NCBI GenBank assembly: GCA_047601145.1
Contig: JASGJW010000001.1
Span: forward strand, 124,001 to 188,000
Direction: 5' to 3'
Origin: UBA7672 sp047601145
Lineage (GTDB): Bacteria > Pseudomonadota > Alphaproteobacteria > Caulobacterales > Hyphomonadaceae
DNA length: 64,000 nucleotides
Within the stretch, counting starts at the first letter, position 1; each line of letters starts with the position of its first letter. Shown piece by piece: positions 29,676-38,657 of this stretch. The notes under the pieces are model-generated. The model did no database searches. It was not told the origin of the DNA and saw nothing but the letters and a program-made list of their open reading frames with translations. Position numbers and translations under genes: made by a program.

Positions 29676-32600
29676 CGCCTCCCGACAACGCATGGCCCGA
29701 ATACGCCGCAGCCTCGGAAGGCCAGCGCCTCGCCGCCCTCCCCACGCACTCCGCCTGGGTCGAGGCCAATGCGGGCTCCGGCAAGACGAAAGTCCTGATC
29801 GACCGCGTCGCCCGCCTGCTGCTGAAGCGCGTCGAACCGGATTCCATTCTCTGCGTCACCTACACCAAGGCGGCGGCTAGCGAGATGCAGTCCCGCCTCT
29901 TCGCGCGCCTCGGCGACTGGTGCGTGATGGACGATGCCAAACTCCGCAAGGAACTCGCAAGCCTCGAACATCGCCCGGAGACTGACTACGACCACGACGA
30001 TATCGGCCGCGCCCGCGAGCTCTTCGCAAAGGCGCTCGAGACGCCCGGCGGCCTGCGCATCGAGACCATCCACGCCTTCTCCGGCCGGGTCCTTCGCCGC
30101 TTCCCGCTCGAGGCCGGCATCGCGCCCGGCTTCTCCGAACTCGACGATGATGACGCCGCCGATATCTGGGACGCATCCTTCCGCGCTATGGGCCGCCGCG
30201 TCGTGCGCGGCGACCAGGCGCTTGTCGAAGCCGCCCGCTTCGCTGCCGAAGCCGGCGGCGGCAAGGGCTTCGAAGCCGTCCGTTCGCTGCTCCCGAGACG
30301 CGCCGCTATCCAGCGCTACATCGCAAGCGCCGGCGACATTGATGCAGCCGTCGAACGCCTCGCCCGAGAGATCGGCGCGCCGGCCCTCGGCACAGCCGAG
30401 CTTCTCGACAGGGCAATGGGCGCTGAACTTCCGCGAAAAGCCCTCCAGGATCTTCTCGGCGCCATACCCACCGCGAAGAAATCCGACGCCGAACTCGCCG
30501 CCACCCTCGCAACCGCCCTATCGGACGCCCCCGCATCAGACCGTTTCGCCGCCTACGCCTCGCTCGCCTTCACCGCCAAGGGCGACCAACGCAAATCCAA
30601 TCCCTACACGGCCGACGCCCTGAAACAGGCCCCCGCTGTCGCCCTCTTCTTCCAGATCAAGGACGTCCCACAAGGCAGCGAAATCCACCGCATCTACGCC
30701 ATCGCCTCCGCTCTCAACGCTGCGCGCCTCTTTGAACGCTCCGCCGCGCTGCTCCGCCTCGCCGATGTCCTCTTCGACGAATTCGACCGCCGCAAGCGCG
30801 CCCGCGCCGGCCTCGACTTCGACGACCTGATCGAAACCACCTCCCGCCTCCTCACTCGCCGCCACGCTGCGGAGTGGGTGCTGTGGAAGCTCGACGGCGG
30901 CATCTCGCACATCCTCCTCGACGAGGCGCAGGACACCAGCCCGGCCCAGTGGAAGATCCTCAAGGCGCTCACCGACGACATCTTCTCCGGCCATGGCGCC
31001 GTGCGCGAGGAACGCCGCACGCTTTTTGTTGTCGGTGACAGGAAACAGTCGATCTATTCCTTCCAGGGCGCCGACCCGGAACACTTCCTGCTCGAAAAAC
31101 AGACCTTCGAAACCAGCGCGCGCACGGCGAGTGTCGACTTCGAACTGCCCGATCTCGCCATGTCCTTCCGCTCCTCGCCGGAAGTGCTGAACTATGTCGA
31201 CGCCGTCTTCGACACCGACGTCTTCACGCCTGATGCGCCCTTCACCATCGCCCCGCCCGACGTAGCTGACCTGCTGCGCCACACATCATTCCGCCGCAAC
31301 GAACCCGGCTCGGTCGAACTCTGGCCGCTCGAACCCAGACACGATGTCGAACCCGCCGAGCCGTGGACCGCGCCCAAGGGACAGGAATCCGCCGCAAGCC
31401 CGAAGGCGCGTCTTGCAACGCGCATTGCGAAATTCATCCGCCGCGAGATCGACGCGGGCGCCGCCGTTTGGGACCGCAAGGAACAACGTCCCTGCCGCCC
31501 CGGCGACTTTCTCATCCTCGTGCGCGGCCGCACGGGCGGACTCTTTGATGGCATTCTGCAGGCGTTGAAGCGCGAGAATATCCCCGTCGCCGGCGCCGAC
31601 CGGATCCAGCTCCTGGATTCGCTTGCCGTGCAGGACTTGCTCAATCTTGTCCGCTTCGCGCTCTGCCCCGAAGACGATCTCGCCCTCGCCGAAATCCTCA
31701 AAGGCCCATTCGGCGGCCTCAATGATGAGCAGCTCTTCGCCATCGCCAACCCGCGTGAACGCCATCTCTGGGCCGCCGTGCAGGAGGCCAACCTTCCCGT
31801 CACGGCCTTCCTCGCGAACGTGCTTGAGCGCCGCCACCAGCCACCCTTCGAATTCCTCACCCACGCGCTTGAGCGCGGCGCCGGGCTGCCGCGTCCGGGC
31901 TGGGAACTGATCCTCTCACGCTTCGGCGGGCCCGCGCGCGAACCCGTCACCGCCCTCATCGATCGCGCCGCCGCCTTCGATGCCGGTGAAGCCCCCAGCC
32001 TGCAGCTCTTCCTCGACGCCATCGAACGCCGCGGCGGCGAGGTGAAGCGCGAACTCTCCGGCCCGCAGGACGAAGTCCGCGTCATGACCGTTCACGGCGC
32101 AAAAGGCCTCGAAGCTCCCATCGTCATCCTGCCCGACACGTGTTCCGCCCATCGCGGCGAACGCGATGGCGTCTTCATGACCGAAGACGATGCGCCGATC
32201 TGGGCCGGACCAAAGACCAACGACATCGAACTCAGCGCGAAACTTCGCGCCGTCGCCGAAGCCCGCGCACTCCGGGAACACAGACGCCTGCTCTACGTCG
32301 CCCTCACCCGCGCGCAGGATCGTCTCATCGTCTGCGGCGCCTTCACCGGCCACCCCAAGGGCGCGGGTCACACCGAGACGTCGTGGTACACGATCGCACA
32401 GTCCGCCATGCAGCGCCTCGTCACTTCGGGCGCTGCGTCCGAAGCCGAAGACGGGGATCGCGCGATCCTCCGCTTCGGGGCCGCGCCTCAACTTCTGATC
32501 CCCGCCGTCATAGCCGCCCGCTCCGGCGCACAACTCCCCGCCTGGCTCACGCGCCCGATCACGCTCGAATTCAAGGGCCGGGTCCTCTCGCCTTCGAACC

Positions 32601-33157
32601 TCTCGACCGCCTCCGAGCCGCCTGTCATCTCGCCCTTCGGCGCAGGCCGCGCCGAGCGCCTCCGCCGCGGCTCCCTCATTCACATGATGTTCGAGGTCCT
32701 CCCCGAACTGCCGCCAAAGTCCCGCCGCAAGGCGGCCGAGGCCTACCTCAAGAAGCAGCCTGACCTTTCCCCGGCCCAGCGCAAGGAAATGCTCGAGTCG
32801 ACGTTGGGCGTCCTTGAGGACAAGGCGTTCGCCGCCGTCTTCGCCCAGGGCGGCCGCGCCGAGGCGCCCGTGATCGGCCGCATCGGCGACAACACGATCT
32901 CCGGCCGCGTCGACCGCCTGGTGGTCACAGATGCTGAAATCCTGATCGTCGACTACAAGACCGACCGCCCCTCGCCACCCGACATTTCCGGCGTCGGCGA
33001 GGCCTATATCGCCCAGCTGGCCGCCTATCGCGCCGTGTTGACGCAGCGCTGGCCGAACCGTCCCATTAGGTGCCTGCTGGTCTGGACAGACGGCCCAAGA
33101 CTCATGGAAATACCCCCCTCCGCGCTGGACCGGGCGCTCAGGGCCATGTCTCAATGA
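29672..33157 (+). CDS. addA: AddA, UvrD-like helicase and nuclease subunit of AddAB
   Basis: This 1,161-residue protein is the motor and second nuclease of the end-processing complex. Walker A is EANAGSGKTKVL near residue 30, followed by motif Ia (CVTYTKAAASEM). Walker B is LLDEAQDTSPAQW, motif III region VVGDRKQSIYSFQGADP, motif V MTVHGAKGLEAPIV and motif VI LYVALTRAQDRL. The C-terminal RecB-like nuclease has GSLIHMMFEVLP, GRVDRLVV and IVDYKTDRP. The ATG overlaps the addB stop as ATGA, so subunits are made together. The gene is followed 96 bp later by thioredoxin, a usual neighbour in this class. Confidence 0.96.
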   Translation: MTPPDNAWPEYAAASEGQRLAALPTHSAWVEANAGSGKTKVLIDRVARLLLKRVEPDSILCVTYTKAAASEMQSRLFARLGDWCVMDDAKLRKELASLEHRPETDYDHDDIGRARELFAKALETPGGLRIETIHAFSGRVLRRFPLEAGIAPGFSELDDDDAADIWDASFRAMGRRVVRGDQALVEAARFAAEAGGGKGFEAVRSLLPRRAAIQRYIASAGDIDAAVERLAREIGAPALGTAELLDRAMGAELPRKALQDLLGAIPTAKKSDAELAATLATALSDAPASDRFAAYASLAFTAKGDQRKSNPYTADALKQAPAVALFFQIKDVPQGSEIHRIYAIASALNAARLFERSAALLRLADVLFDEFDRRKRARAGLDFDDLIETTSRLLTRRHAAEWVLWKLDGGISHILLDEAQDTSPAQWKILKALTDDIFSGHGAVREERRTLFVVGDRKQSIYSFQGADPEHFLLEKQTFETSARTASVDFELPDLAMSFRSSPEVLNYVDAVFDTDVFTPDAPFTIAPPDVADLLRHTSFRRNEPGSVELWPLEPRHDVEPAEPWTAPKGQESAASPKARLATRIAKFIRREIDAGAAVWDRKEQRPCRPGDFLILVRGRTGGLFDGILQALKRENIPVAGADRIQLLDSLAVQDLLNLVRFALCPEDDLALAEILKGPFGGLNDEQLFAIANPRERHLWAAVQEANLPVTAFLANVLERRHQPPFEFLTHALERGAGLPRPGWELILSRFGGPAREPVTALIDRAAAFDAGEAPSLQLFLDAIERRGGEVKRELSGPQDEVRVMTVHGAKGLEAPIVILPDTCSAHRGERDGVFMTEDDAPIWAGPKTNDIELSAKLRAVAEARALREHRRLLYVALTRAQDRLIVCGAFTGHPKGAGHTETSWYTIAQSAMQRLVTSGAASEAEDGDRAILRFGAAPQLLIPAVIAARSGAQLPAWLTRPITLEFKGRVLSPSNLSTASEPPVISPFGAGRAERLRRGSLIHMMFEVLPELPPKSRRKAAEAYLKKQPDLSPAQRKEMLESTLGVLEDKAFAAVFAQGGRAEAPVIGRIGDNTISGRVDRLVVTDAEILIVDYKTDRPSPPDISGVGEAYIAQLAAYRAVLTQRWPNRPIRCLLVWTDGPRLMEIPPSALDRALRAMSQ

Positions 33158-33253
33158 TTAGCCGGCCGTGAACCCTCCGTTTAGCGGCGCTCTGTTCAAT
33201 GGAAGCCGGTTCCACCCCATTTGAGGGAAGCCAGTTTTCTAAGGGTTTTTGCT

Positions 33254-33664
33254 ATGGCCGCCTCTTCGCTCGTTTCCAACATCTCCGACGACAGCTTCGA
33301 TGCTGAAGTCCTCGCCTCCGACAAACCCGTCGTGGTCGACTTCTGGGCTGAATGGTGCGGCCCGTGCAAACAGGTCTCCGCCCACTTCGAAGCGCTGGCT
33401 GAAGAGCTCGGCGACAAGGTGAAGGTCGTGAAGCTCAACATCGACGACAACCCGATGACCGCCGGACGTTTTGGCGTTCGTGGTCTCCCCACCTTCATGA
33501 TCTTCGAAAAGGGCAACGTCACCGCCACGCACCTCGGCGCGATGAGCAAGTCGCGCATGGTCGAGTGGCTGAAGAATCCGCTCCGTCGGTCGCCGCCTAG
33601 CGATCCACGGCCACTATCAAATCACGAGGGGAAATACCCACATGGCGCTCCAGGAAGTCACTGA
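33254..33664 (+). CDS. trxA: Thioredoxin (first of a tandem pair), frame shifted at the C-terminus
   Basis: This is a cytoplasmic thiol-disulfide reductase with active site WCGPCKQ near residue 33 and the cis-Pro segment RGLPTFMIFEKG. The start at 33254 (MAASSLVSNISDDSF) is preferred to 33221. The frame is normal to RMVEWL at about 33569 and then reads an unrelated Arg/Pro-rich tail into the next gene, ending at 33664. In another frame the sequence from 33571 encodes EESAPSVAA followed by a TAG at 33598-33600. That aligns residue for residue with the end of the second thioredoxin (ITQTAPSVA). One missing base, probably a G near 33568-33571, explains this. The real gene most likely ends at 33600. 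Confidence 0.88.
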   Translation: MAASSLVSNISDDSFDAEVLASDKPVVVDFWAEWCGPCKQVSAHFEALAEELGDKVKVVKLNIDDNPMTAGRFGVRGLPTFMIFEKGNVTATHLGAMSKSRMVEWLKNPLRRSPPSDPRPLSNHEGKYPHGAPGSH

Positions 33665-33974
33665 CGACACCTTCGATGCCGAGGTGATGAACGCGACGGG
33701 TCCTGTCGTCGTCGACCTCTGGGCCGAATGGTGCGGCTCGTGCAAACAGATGATGCCAGCCTTCGAACAGCTCGCCGGTGAGTTCGAAGGCAAAGCCAAG
33801 CTCGTGAAATTCAACGCCGATGAAAACCCGATGACGCCAGGCAAGTTCGGCGTCCGCGGCCTGCCCACCTTGCTCATCTTCGAGAACGGCAAGCTCCTCT
33901 CGATGAAGACCGGCGCGATGACCAAGGCGAAGCTCGCCGAATGGATCACGCAGACCGCCCCGTCGGTGGCCTGA
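33642..33974 (+). CDS. Thioredoxin-like protein with CGSC active site (second of a tandem pair)
   Basis: This 110-residue thioredoxin-fold protein starts at an ATG preceded by GAGGGGAAA. It has the active-site region DLWAEWCGSCKQMMPAF, where the usual Gly-Pro between the cysteines is Gly-Ser, and the cis-Pro motif RGLPTLLIFENG. It is about 50 percent identical by eye to the thioredoxin directly upstream, so the pair arose by tandem duplication. A Pro-to-Ser change at this site in thioredoxin is known to raise the redox potential, so this copy may be a weaker reductant or serve a different partner. A strong terminator follows. Confidence 0.9.
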   Translation: MALQEVTDDTFDAEVMNATGPVVVDLWAEWCGSCKQMMPAFEQLAGEFEGKAKLVKFNADENPMTPGKFGVRGLPTLLIFENGKLLSMKTGAMTKAKLAEWITQTAPSVA

Positions 33975-33998
33975 GCTTCGCCGCGGGCCGGACATTCA

Positions 33999-34035
33999 AA
34001 CCCGCGCAGCCTCGCTGCGCGGGTTTTGCTTTATT
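33999..34035 (+). terminator. Rho-independent terminator after the thioredoxin pair
   Basis: An 11-bp perfect stem (AACCCGCGCAG at 33999-34009 with its complement at 34015-34025) encloses a five-base loop and is followed by a T-rich tract. It closes the tsaE-to-thioredoxin unit and reaches the stop of the convergent PepSY gene. Confidence 0.9.
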
Positions 34036-35542
34036 CCGCCGGAGCTGGCACAGGCGCCGGATTGGCCCGCGCGCGCAGTGGAACGAACGATGCCGCACAC
34101 GCCAGCGCTAGCAACACGACAATTCCGTCGATGACCCATGCGCCGCTGTCGCCATAGCTTCCGCCGTTCAGCACGACGTGCACGACCGGCACGAGCCCGA
34201 TCAGCACGACTGAGGCCGCCCTCAGGACAGCGGACAACACACGCGGCGGCCAAAACGCCGACAGCCCAACCGCCGCAAGCGTCGCTGCGCCCCACACCAG
34301 TGTCAGCGGCGCCGCCGGCGCCAGCAGGCGAGCCAGCGCCGCAATCGCAAAGCTCGGCGGTTGGCTCCAGCAGAACGACGTCCACACGCGTTCCCACCCT
34401 GGCGCAGGCTTGCCCTTGTCGCGCCGCCGCGCCAGCCAGATTGCAACACCGCTCGCCGTCACGGCGGTCAGCCCCATGCCCAGTAGCACATAGGCGATCT
34501 TGATGGGCCATCCGCCGAACGTTCCGAAGTGCAGAACGTAAAGTCCCTGCAGGATCGCGTTGCCCGACTCCGCGCTGTTCGAGAATCCGCCCTCCAGCAT
34601 CCTGCCGTCGCCGCCGAACACCCAGAAGTCGCCGCGATCCAGACGGTTGTGCGTCTCGCCCGTCACCGTCACGCTCTGCCCGGTCTCGCCCGGATGCTCG
34701 AAGAACACGCTGGTGATCTTCGCCTCAGGCGCCTGCTGGCTCACATGGGCGAACATCGGATCGAGCGGCGCCAGCGGCGCCGGACGCGGATCGTCCTTCG
34801 GCGCCGGCGCAATGAACATCGCATAGGCCTTGTTCACGTCGCCCTTGAACACGACGAAGGCGAGAATGCCCAGCATCAGCGTGCTCAGCCCCAAAAGCGC
34901 CCCGCTCAATGACACCAGCACGTGGAACGGCAGGCCCCACACGCCCAGCCGGTTGTGCATGTCGGCTTCCTGCAGGCGTTTCGATCCGCCCCAGCGGAGG
35001 TGGAACGCATCACGGAACACGCGCGGATGAGCAATCACGCCCGACACGAGTGATGACAACAGCGCAACGCCCGTCAGACCCACAAGGATCAACCCCCATG
35101 TCGGCGGCAGGTGCAGGTAGAAGTGCAGGCGCTGCAGGAAATCCGCGAACGGCGCTGCCTGCTCCGAGACCAGATGCCCGTTCGCATCCGCCATCCACTG
35201 CTTCAGCGGCTGGCCTTCGACAGCGTCGACCAGCACGCGCGGATACGGCGTCTCCGCCGTAGGCAGGTAGACATAGAGATGATGCGCTCCCGGATATCGC
35301 GCCAGCGCCTCGTCCCGCATCCTCGCCACCGAGCCCAGCGTTGCTTCCGTCGCCGTCTTCGCCTGTGGCGATTCCCAGCGCTCGATCTCCGGCCGCAGCA
35401 CCGCGACGGTTCCCGAGAAGCACACCAGGAAGATCAGCGCCGCGAAGGCAAGCCCCAGCGCCGAGTGTCCCGCCAGCACCGCGCGCACCAGCGCCGCAGA
35501 GGTTTTCGGCCAGACCGGTTTTCCTGCTTTCGCCTCAGGCAT
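34031..35542 (-). CDS. PepSY-associated transmembrane protein (iron-uptake reductase type)
   Basis: This 503-residue inner-membrane protein has the PepSY_TM architecture. TM1 lies near residues 28-50 and ends in a sequence of the kind FSGTVAVLRPEIERW. It is followed by periplasmic PepSY-like segments (LGSVARMRDEALARYPG) and two further helices near residues 155-175 and 205-235. The C-terminal half holds about five more helices. Relatives sit next to TonB-dependent siderophore receptors and are thought to reduce ferric siderophores or assist uptake. It is the second gene of a minus-strand pair preceded by a Fur-like site, which supports an iron role. No TonB receptor is in the window. Confidence 0.82.
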   Translation of the reverse strand: MPEAKAGKPVWPKTSAALVRAVLAGHSALGLAFAALIFLVCFSGTVAVLRPEIERWESPQAKTATEATLGSVARMRDEALARYPGAHHLYVYLPTAETPYPRVLVDAVEGQPLKQWMADANGHLVSEQAAPFADFLQRLHFYLHLPPTWGLILVGLTGVALLSSLVSGVIAHPRVFRDAFHLRWGGSKRLQEADMHNRLGVWGLPFHVLVSLSGALLGLSTLMLGILAFVVFKGDVNKAYAMFIAPAPKDDPRPAPLAPLDPMFAHVSQQAPEAKITSVFFEHPGETGQSVTVTGETHNRLDRGDFWVFGGDGRMLEGGFSNSAESGNAILQGLYVLHFGTFGGWPIKIAYVLLGMGLTAVTASGVAIWLARRRDKGKPAPGWERVWTSFCWSQPPSFAIAALARLLAPAAPLTLVWGAATLAAVGLSAFWPPRVLSAVLRAASVVLIGLVPVVHVVLNGGSYGDSGAWVIDGIVVLLALACAASFVPLRARANPAPVPAPAE

Positions 35543-35551
35543 GTGGAGCCC

Positions 35552-36127
35552 TCACCCGATACCTTTCAGCGCCGCGATCCCGAAGGTCGCTATCGCCACA
35601 CCCAGAAGCACCGCCGTTGCGCGGATGATCTTGTCGTCCGACAGCGTCCACGCCATCAGCGCGCCCCACAGCACTGGCGCCACGAGTCCGCCCGTCACGA
35701 TCCGCGTCTTGTCATCAAACGGCAGCCATACCGTCCACGCCACAGCAACGCCCATCGCCGCAATCCCGCCGATCGGTCCCGCCAGCAGGAAGCGCAACAC
35801 GCCGCGCCAGGCGCGCGAAGGACGATCGGAAGGCTCAGGCGCCAGCGACGCCTTGTCGGATGCCGCCCGCGCCGGCCGCACCTGAACGCTCGCCGCCGCC
35901 ACCCCCAGCACGCCGACCGACGCCAGCATTGCCGCGATGAACACACCGCGCGCCTCGCCTAGCTGCATCGCCGCCGCAAGCGTGGCGACCGCAATGACTG
36001 TCCATCCGCCGAGGATGAACCAGACGCGCTGCGCGTTTCGCTGGCTCCAGGCTCGCCTCAGCAGAAGCCCTGCTCCGATACTCGCAAGCAGCAGCACCAG
36101 CGCCGCCAGATTCTGCGCATCCGTCAT
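35552..36127 (-). CDS. Small polytopic membrane protein, first gene of an iron-type operon
   Basis: This protein of about 191 residues has five predicted hydrophobic segments, two of them flanking a Pro/Ser-rich cytoplasmic or periplasmic loop at about 85-105. The start at 36127 (MTDAQNLAALVLL) is chosen over 36151 because it begins just before the first helix. It ends 9 bp before the PepSY gene starts. Small proteins of this sort, often annotated as DUF-type or iron transporter accessory proteins, accompany PepSY_TM genes. I do not recognise the family precisely. The Fur-like site 64 bp upstream suggests iron-responsive expression. Confidence 0.7.
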   Translation of the reverse strand: MTDAQNLAALVLLLASIGAGLLLRRAWSQRNAQRVWFILGGWTVIAVATLAAAMQLGEARGVFIAAMLASVGVLGVAAASVQVRPARAASDKASLAPEPSDRPSRAWRGVLRFLLAGPIGGIAAMGVAVAWTVWLPFDDKTRIVTGGLVAPVLWGALMAWTLSDDKIIRATAVLLGVAIATFGIAALKGIG

Positions 36128-36190
36128 CCGGATCCCGTCTCCCCGCTCCAAAGCCGTCTGTAATCAAGGCTACAATCCATTTGCTGAAAA

Positions 36191-36211
36191 TGCGAATGAT
36201 TTTCATGCGCA
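36191..36211. promoter_or_regulatory. Fur-box-like inverted repeat
   Basis: The 21-bp site begins TGCGAATGATTTTCATGCGC and ends with A at 36211. It is an imperfect palindrome with 16 of 21 positions symmetric and contains the AATGA/TCATx core seen in Fur and related iron-responsive operators. It lies 64 bp upstream of the membrane protein/PepSY operon (minus) and 62 bp upstream of the plus-strand methyltransferase-like gene. Regulation of the minus-strand operon is the more natural reading, given the PepSY product. Confidence 0.6.
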
Positions 36212-36272
36212 AATAGCACGGACGCGAAGAAGCGTTGCCAAACAGGGGTCTGCGCTTCCATCAAGGCCGCGC

Positions 36273-36944
36273 ATGAAACCCCGCGAACTCATCGCCAGTG
36301 CGAAAGTTCCCGGCGGCGCCGAGCTGCGCCTCGTCCGCCATGCGGGCGACCACATCATCATGGCTGACAATATCGAGCTGATGAGCAGCCGCGTCGGCGG
36401 CTCGGAGCAAGCTCTCGCCACCATGACGTGCGAGCGCCTGCGCAAAGGGATCGCGCCTCACCTTCTTATCGGCGGCTACGGAATGGGCTTCACCCTGCGC
36501 GCCGCCCTCGCCGTTATCGGCAAGACCGGGAAGGCCACCGTCGCCGAACTCGTCCCCGACATCATCGCCTGGGCCCGCGGCCCCATGGCAGACCTCACCG
36601 CGGGCTGCCTCGACGACCCACGCGTCAGTATTCTCAACGGCGATGTCGCCGCGGAGATCGCAGCCTCCAGCAAGACGTACGACGCCATCCTGCTCGACGT
36701 CGACAACGGCCCCTCGGGCCTCTCGCGCGCCGCCAATGACGGTCTCTATTCGATGAGGGGCCTCGGGCTCGCGAAGGCCGCACTCAGGCCCGGCGGCATC
36801 CTCGCCATCTGGTCAGCCACCCAAGACGCCGCTTTTACGCGCCGCCTCGAGAACTCCGGCTTCAAGGTCGAACAGGTCACCGTCCGCGCGCGCAGCAACG
36901 GCAAGGGCCCCCGCCACACCATCTGGTTCGCTGCGCTGCGCTGA
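36273..36944 (+). CDS. Spermidine-synthase-like methyltransferase-fold protein
   Basis: This 223-residue protein has the Rossmann core of the spermidine synthase/SAM methyltransferase superfamily. The glycine-rich turn is LLIGGYGMGFTLRAAL, the acidic strand end is VAELVPDIIAWARG, and YDAILLDVDNGPSG is the post-motif. ALRPGGILAIWSA completes the fold. The start at 36273 (MKPRELIASAKVPGG) is chosen because the upstream open frame overlaps the divergent operon and its control region. The aminopropyltransferase-specific lid is not evident, so true polyamine synthesis is doubtful. The substrate is unknown. Confidence 0.78.
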   Translation: MKPRELIASAKVPGGAELRLVRHAGDHIIMADNIELMSSRVGGSEQALATMTCERLRKGIAPHLLIGGYGMGFTLRAALAVIGKTGKATVAELVPDIIAWARGPMADLTAGCLDDPRVSILNGDVAAEIAASSKTYDAILLDVDNGPSGLSRAANDGLYSMRGLGLAKAALRPGGILAIWSATQDAAFTRRLENSGFKVEQVTVRARSNGKGPRHTIWFAALR

Positions 36945-36959
36945 AACTACGGGCTGGCT

Positions 36960-38006
36960 TTAGCGCCCCGACTTCTTCTGCTTCGGTTTCGCCGCCGCAG
37001 CCGCCTCGGTTTCCTTCAACCGTGCGCCGCCCAGAATTCCCGCCATCGCGTAATTCCCCTCATGGCAAGCGTACTCATAGAGCACGCCCTTGGTCGGCTT
37101 GAAGGCATACTCGCCCGACCACGGCTTCGAATAATGCACCGGGTCCTCGACGCGGAACTGATAGAGCAGCTCGCCCTCGCTGATCCGCGTGAACCGCTCC
37201 GTTACCGTCCCTTGCATCGACAGCGGCGTCGACGTGCGCGAAGCTTGCACAGGGTGCACATTCTTCGTTTCCGACACCAGCGTGTCGCCTTCCCACCACG
37301 CTACAGAATCCCCCAGCCACGGCGTGATCGCCGCAGGCTTGTGCGAGGCGCGCGCCTGCTCAGCCGAGGCATAGATCGGGATGATGCGCGCATCGTGCAC
37401 CATCTCTACCTCAATCACGAGATGATCGCTCGTCAGATGGAATTCGTAGTTGTTGTTGTAGAGCCCGTTCAGCATTACCGGCCCGCCGCCATCGCTCTGC
37501 GCGATCAGACAGCGCTCGCGCAACGGCAGATCCTCCGGCCCCTCATACGCGCCCTTCCCCGAGCGATACTCCTGTCCCTCGCGGATCGGCAGCGCCAGCG
37601 ACTTGGCACGGTCGATGAACGGAATTTTCCCGTCGACCGGATCGGTGATGTAGGACGAGCGCGCCTCGCCGCGCACCGTCATCAACCCGATGCCCGGATC
37701 GGTCCAGAACGAGTTGTAGCCCGCCTGGCTGTTCGCGTCCTTGAAGGCGCCCGCATTGGGATCGGTCGGCGCATTCCCCGCCTTGGCACGCGCAACAGCC
37801 GCCGACGCGACAGCCGCCGCTTCTTCCTTCGGTACGACCAGCTGGCTGTAGGGCTGCGACCGCTCGAGCCGCGTGCCGGACGCATTCGTCCAAACGCCAT
37901 CGAAGCTTCGCTTGGCTCCCGTCGCGACGGACGACTGCGCCAACGCCGGCCCGGCGATCGCCACAACCGCCACGGCCAGACCCAGAGACCTTGCCAACCT
38001 GCTCAT
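36960..38006 (-). CDS. Secreted protein of unknown function
   Basis: This 348-residue protein has a clear Sec signal peptide (MSRLARSLGLAVAVVAIAGP, cleavage after ALA at about residue 23). The mature part includes FDGVWTNASGTRLERS near the start, FWTDPG, a Trp-rich stretch TPWLGDSVAWWEGDTLV and a C-terminal YEYACHEGNYAMAGILGGAR. This last motif recurs in a large family of uncharacterised periplasmic proteins of environmental proteobacteria and acidobacteria. It ends with a Lys-rich tail. No catalytic signature is evident. It stands alone between a methyltransferase-like and a VOC gene. Confidence 0.75.
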   Translation of the reverse strand: MSRLARSLGLAVAVVAIAGPALAQSSVATGAKRSFDGVWTNASGTRLERSQPYSQLVVPKEEAAAVASAAVARAKAGNAPTDPNAGAFKDANSQAGYNSFWTDPGIGLMTVRGEARSSYITDPVDGKIPFIDRAKSLALPIREGQEYRSGKGAYEGPEDLPLRERCLIAQSDGGGPVMLNGLYNNNYEFHLTSDHLVIEVEMVHDARIIPIYASAEQARASHKPAAITPWLGDSVAWWEGDTLVSETKNVHPVQASRTSTPLSMQGTVTERFTRISEGELLYQFRVEDPVHYSKPWSGEYAFKPTKGVLYEYACHEGNYAMAGILGGARLKETEAAAAAKPKQKKSGR

Positions 38007-38098
38007 GCTCTCCTCCAGACGCGTTGCCAGACTGCGCTAACTGTTATTGGAGCGCATTCACCTACAAGCCGCCGCGCCGCGCAAGCCTGACCTGCCCG

Positions 38099-38572
38099 TT
38101 ATCCCCGCCGGGCGGCATCAATTGCGGCGACATCGATCTTCCCCATGTCCATCATCGCCGTGAAGGCGCGCTTGGCTTCCTCGCCACCCTTCGCCATCGC
38201 CTCGGTCAGCGTGCGCGGCGTGATTTGCCAGGAGACGCCCCATTTGTCCTTGCACCAGCCGCAGGCGCTCTCCTGCCCGCCATTGCGGACGATTGCGTTC
38301 CAGTACCGGTCGGTCTCGGCCTGGTCCTCGGTCATGATCTGGAACGAGAACGCCTCGCTCTGCTTGAACACCGGTCCGCCGTTCAGTCCGATGCACGGTA
38401 TGCCCGCGACCGTGAAGTCCACCGTCAGCACATCGCCCGCCTTGCCCGATGGAAAATCCGCCGGCGCGCGATGCACGGCGTTGACGGAACTGTCGGGAAA
38501 AACCGTCGCATAGAACTGCGCCGCCGCCTCGGCGTCCTTCTCGTACCAGACGCAGATCGTGTTCTTGTTCAT
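38099..38572 (-). CDS. VOC-superfamily protein (PhnB / 3-demethylubiquinone methyltransferase-like fold)
   Basis: This protein of about 157 residues belongs to the glyoxalase/bleomycin-resistance (VOC) fold in the PhnB-like group. It shows ICVWYEKDAEAAAQFYATVF at the start, FTVAGIPCIGLNGGPVF, FQIMTEDQAETDRYWNAI, and the conserved CGWCKDKWGVSWQITP. The start at 38572 is supported by GAGGAAACAGCC just upstream. Members of this group are mostly of unknown substrate despite the methyltransferase name of the family. Confidence 0.9.
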   Translation of the reverse strand: MNKNTICVWYEKDAEAAAQFYATVFPDSSVNAVHRAPADFPSGKAGDVLTVDFTVAGIPCIGLNGGPVFKQSEAFSFQIMTEDQAETDRYWNAIVRNGGQESACGWCKDKWGVSWQITPRTLTEAMAKGGEEAKRAFTAMMDMGKIDVAAIDAARRG

Positions 38573-38657
38573 GGCTGTTTCCTCTTCCCTCCGAAAGCTA
38601 GTTTGCCCGCCCACCGAAGCAATCGTTCTCGTGAATGAGGCAGCTGGAGAGGGGGTT

